Below, in pieces: positions 62,501-64,000 of a stretch of DNA of 64,000 nucleotides (position 1 is its first letter; every line of letters starts with the position of its first letter). Origin of the DNA: Pseudomonas libanensis (lineage in GTDB: Bacteria > Pseudomonadota > Gammaproteobacteria > Pseudomonadales > Pseudomonadaceae); NCBI RefSeq assembly GCF_001439685.1, contig NZ_JYLH01000003.1:186001-250000 (forward strand), given 5' to 3'. Below the pieces are notes generated by a model. It did no database searches and was not told where the DNA came from. It saw nothing but the letters and a program-made list of their open reading frames with translations. A program made the position numbers and the translations under genes.

Positions 62501-64000
62501 CGGAGTTCGTTGGTAAAGTCGACAGCCGACTGGCGGAGTACGACGAAGTGATCGGCCAGCTCAAGTCCTTGAGCATCATCGACACCGTGGCCACCTACCA
62601 GAGCAATATGACGAGTTACCTGAAACAACAGGTGCAACTGACGCAGATTGCCTTGGAGCAACAACTGGTGAGCTACAAGGAAGCCTTGCAGTCATCGTTT
62701 CCAACCCTCGACGCCGAGGTAGACATTGATTATAAAAATCAAAAGCAAAGCGCACAGGCCCTGTCCACCCTGAATCAGGAGATCATCAAGCGCCTGGAGT
62801 TTATTAACGACCGCTTCAACGATCTCAAAGAGCTGGGTGACGAGGGCGCCAAGCTCATTCGCAAAACCATAGCGGAGTTGCCGCAGTTCACGCTCATCGA
62901 ACTCAAATCGCTTGAGATCAGTTTGAGCCGCTACTTGTGTATCGATGAATCGCAACGCCAGATCCCAGACACGCTGCGTGAGCAGATGGGCCAGATCGTC
63001 GACACTGCCGAACTCAACGTCGGAAGTTTCAGCGAAATTGTCGAACGCGGTAACGGCGCGTCACCGGACGAACGGATTGACGTGCTGAACAGCCTGGTTG
63101 AGCAATTCTCCAGCGCCGATCAACGCCTGCTGGACCTGCATGCCGATTACCCGCAGCACTTGCTCAAACCCCGCCTGGAGATTTTTCGCCAGCATATCGG
63201 CGAGTTCAGCCAGCGGGCCATCCGTGACCTGGCCTACCTGCTGCGCGAGAAAAAAGCCCTGGAGCCCAAGCCAGGCAGCTCAAAGGCAGAACCGCCGCCA
63301 CGGCGCAAAGTGATCAAGACACGTCACCACGGCTTGGTGATGGGTGAGCCTCGTGAAACCGACGGTACCTTGGTCGACGTCAAGGCAGCCCTGACCGGCA
63401 AGGTAATCGCTACGTTCCACGAGAAGGCACCCGGCGTCTGGGTCAAACGCCAGAAAAACCCGTCACATCCACCCGCAGCTGTTGCCGTGGACCTGGACGC
63501 CAGCATCAACGCCGGGCAAACGCTATTGGACGGTGAACAGACTGAAATCGGCAAAAACAAGGGTTTCTCCAGGAAACCCTGGCATGCGCCGCAGGATATT
63601 AAAGACAGGTTCGATGATTACGCCAGGCAACTTGAGAAGGCATCAAACAGCATCGAGCAAGCCCTGACCCAACGCAACCTGACGGAAAGTGATCATGCTT
63701 CCGCCGCTTCGGTCAACCGCAAGCTCAACGATGCGGCACAACGTTTCTATCGGCTAGGTGAAAAAACCTATATCGAGATGGTCAAGCATCAAGCACCCAC
63801 TGCCGAGCGTGTTGAATGGCTGCACAGCCAAGGGCTGATCAGCATCGTCAAGGTCGTTAGCCGACGCGCGCTCAAAGGGCCCAACAAAGACTACCTGGAC
63901 GAATACGAGATTCGCGATAAAGAGAGCGGTGCGGTGCTGTGGTACGCGCACTTTCACTATGACGCCAAAGGTGCGGAGCTGGAGGACTTTAGCGCCGACC
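59524..64000 (+). CDS. Second giant DUF6543-type protein, cut by the window end
   Basis: Open from ATG 59524 (after GCAGGAG) to the last base, so at least 1,492 residues without a stop; the C terminus lies outside the window. It is a clear paralogue of the preceding gene: the N-terminal RE.A...LR..L.E.YP.L.IDPD pattern, VDGQPIVIRNLAF, PCVLYRPLLEPALMQF, SLRESVLAWLPEAQRFNYAQYVFP, the hydrophobic pair AGWQIFNIALPFMGRTLG and DVLLNLGMALTLHIAL, and the near-C-terminal VLWYAHFHYD are all in the same order. The two have diverged strongly in the coiled-coil part. The role is inferred to be toxin-like. Confidence 0.75.
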   Translation, partial: MPNDIANNHRPPTAYELLTQLTTGPTTREVAATTLRAALKELYPTLHIDPDLAKVVSPQWEVVGSAVEPAPAIVESLTSVLARQALSNDRVTYIDGLHFLTLQPYAEVPVHIAVKIDAVARLINDLSGLLFTAFQQQQLDYWNASNGATGPRWQAFSNSLRKVWNITEEQGLNEHECAMARTVFQEPDRAKRSLKDPYKSHAYLVDVDILKNGESNHISFLDMTVLVGEHENRQMILTYSLVSGYESFTSLAAFGASLPARMSAPEQDTSLQWRLYEPDGNFFDALACTLIAVQIQIIGQLGGADVQEQPRAPGAVRIVPSIEEMSDHRLSNIRDIHQQLPEWLASASDSDTAAYSRYLIDLAHLHTHYHGETFQDGVPAIRDYARSQLQSRIRAPEKEARLNLDKIEIVIESPVLWGTFVIPGAVDITRRSLIDLALENLTGLPTGNTTVHYNGKDNGVPAWLTYRYLKDVIEDIDIGQYYPALVKQKLLDDPLQSSHRQQLYTSHLQVQLPLLALQMKIRKQGGIDELGYRYVAAVMHADEHERQVDGQPIVIRNLAFVPTLHPGHEQDVVANMFVIGPRQSGTGPCVLYRPLLEPALMQFASRQNLLYAIKHERSLRESVLAWLPEAQRFNYAQYVFPDTVPSPWTVVRALVEPLTVLYMSGPITLTDEVVGNDNLATLFKANANALIELATRQSVSNVQKRWATLRHAGWQIFNIALPFMGRTLGIAAWIWQIMDDLQAAEEAVDKGDQPSTWTALVDVLLNLGMALTLHIALRHPRPREPFKAPGLKTEAEPATIETSGEPSIAKKKYTGVQQTSFPDNQLPARHQGAVHTQGALSHSPLGLATALDSFSVAKPKALGEQNKTPGRHLNLYPLADKWYAPVGKRWFEVMVDDNDSVIVIDPDSPLRTGPPLIGNLAGQWFVDVRLRLRGGGLRNRRRAVKVDQPERIRQLKTKLNAFDAVAAHKQLDVLESKPPLDATPGPSTDLLRTEFVGKVDSRLAEYDEVIGQLKSLSIIDTVATYQSNMTSYLKQQVQLTQIALEQQLVSYKEALQSSFPTLDAEVDIDYKNQKQSAQALSTLNQEIIKRLEFINDRFNDLKELGDEGAKLIRKTIAELPQFTLIELKSLEISLSRYLCIDESQRQIPDTLREQMGQIVDTAELNVGSFSEIVERGNGASPDERIDVLNSLVEQFSSADQRLLDLHADYPQHLLKPRLEIFRQHIGEFSQRAIRDLAYLLREKKALEPKPGSSKAEPPPRRKVIKTRHHGLVMGEPRETDGTLVDVKAALTGKVIATFHEKAPGVWVKRQKNPSHPPAAVAVDLDASINAGQTLLDGEQTEIGKNKGFSRKPWHAPQDIKDRFDDYARQLEKASNSIEQALTQRNLTESDHASAASVNRKLNDAAQRFYRLGEKTYIEMVKHQAPTAERVEWLHSQGLISIVKVVSRRALKGPNKDYLDEYEIRDKESGAVLWYAHFHYDAKGAELEDFSAD

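Overview
The window is a chromosomal segment of a fluorescent Pseudomonas, probably of the P. fluorescens group. The evidence is the high GC content, the gene order rubredoxin/rubredoxin reductase - ubiC-ubiA - phoB-phoR - corC-like - phoU-pstBAC-pstS - purE-purK - aspA (which I recall, without checking, as the order on the P. aeruginosa chromosome), and the many REP/REPIN palindromes ending in GTGGGAG that are typical of this group. All function calls come from reading motifs by eye; no database search was run.

Layout. 1-2.1 kb: an AT-richer accessory end with an Imm11-like immunity protein and a Ser/Gly-repeat protein. 2.1-6.1 kb: an HU-type nucleoid protein, rubredoxin reductase and rubredoxin, the ubiquinone genes ubiC-ubiA, and a small exported repeat protein. 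6.2-19.1 kb: the phosphate regulon, with phoB-phoR on the plus strand and pstS-pstC-pstA-pstB-phoU on the minus strand, each side with a recognisable Pho box. Between the two halves lie a CorC/HlyC-type membrane protein, a HigB/HigA toxin-antitoxin pair and a two-component receiver protein. 19-24.8 kb: an MHS-type transporter, a thioesterase, a mutarotase, small membrane and exported proteins, and purE-purK behind a terminator-like leader hairpin. 25-26.8 kb: a hipBA-type toxin-antitoxin operon with four TGATCA boxes upstream. 26.8-29.4 kb: a LysR regulator divergent from aspA.

29.7-46.2 kb is the most interesting part: about 17 genes on one strand that look like one uptake and catabolic unit. 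It holds a NitT/TauT-type ABC importer, two SDR proteins, a cupin, an alpha/beta hydrolase, an IclR regulator, a thiamine-diphosphate enzyme, an aspartate-dehydrogenase-like protein, an aldehyde dehydrogenase, a two-domain VOC (extradiol-dioxygenase-like) protein, an FAD aromatic hydroxylase, a 75-residue protein, a Rieske oxygenase, its VanB-type reductase, and a separately promoted outer-membrane porin. The order from ABC transporter to aldehyde dehydrogenase matches, from memory, the uncharacterised PA3504-PA3514 block of P. aeruginosa, which contains its aspartate dehydrogenase. The two promoters of the unit share a 25-bp block (22 of 25 identical) that contains a 16-bp GTTT...AAAC palindrome. 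This is most simply read as the operator of the IclR regulator encoded inside the cluster. The substrate is unknown; an aromatic or N-heteroaromatic acid is my best guess.

46.4-48.2 kb: a PAAR-headed type VI secretion effector with a glycine-rich hydrophobic C terminus and an overlapping membrane protein that is probably its immunity partner. 48.2-54.7 kb: an alanine/sodium symporter with a long structured leader, an asparaginase, an AraC regulator whose ribosome-binding site lies in a perfect hairpin, and an acetylpolyamine deacetylase/polyamine-binding protein pair. 54.8-64 kb: two tandem, diverged giant proteins (1,531 residues and more than 1,492 residues) of the type usually annotated as dermonecrotic-toxin-domain/DUF6543 proteins; the second runs off the window end.
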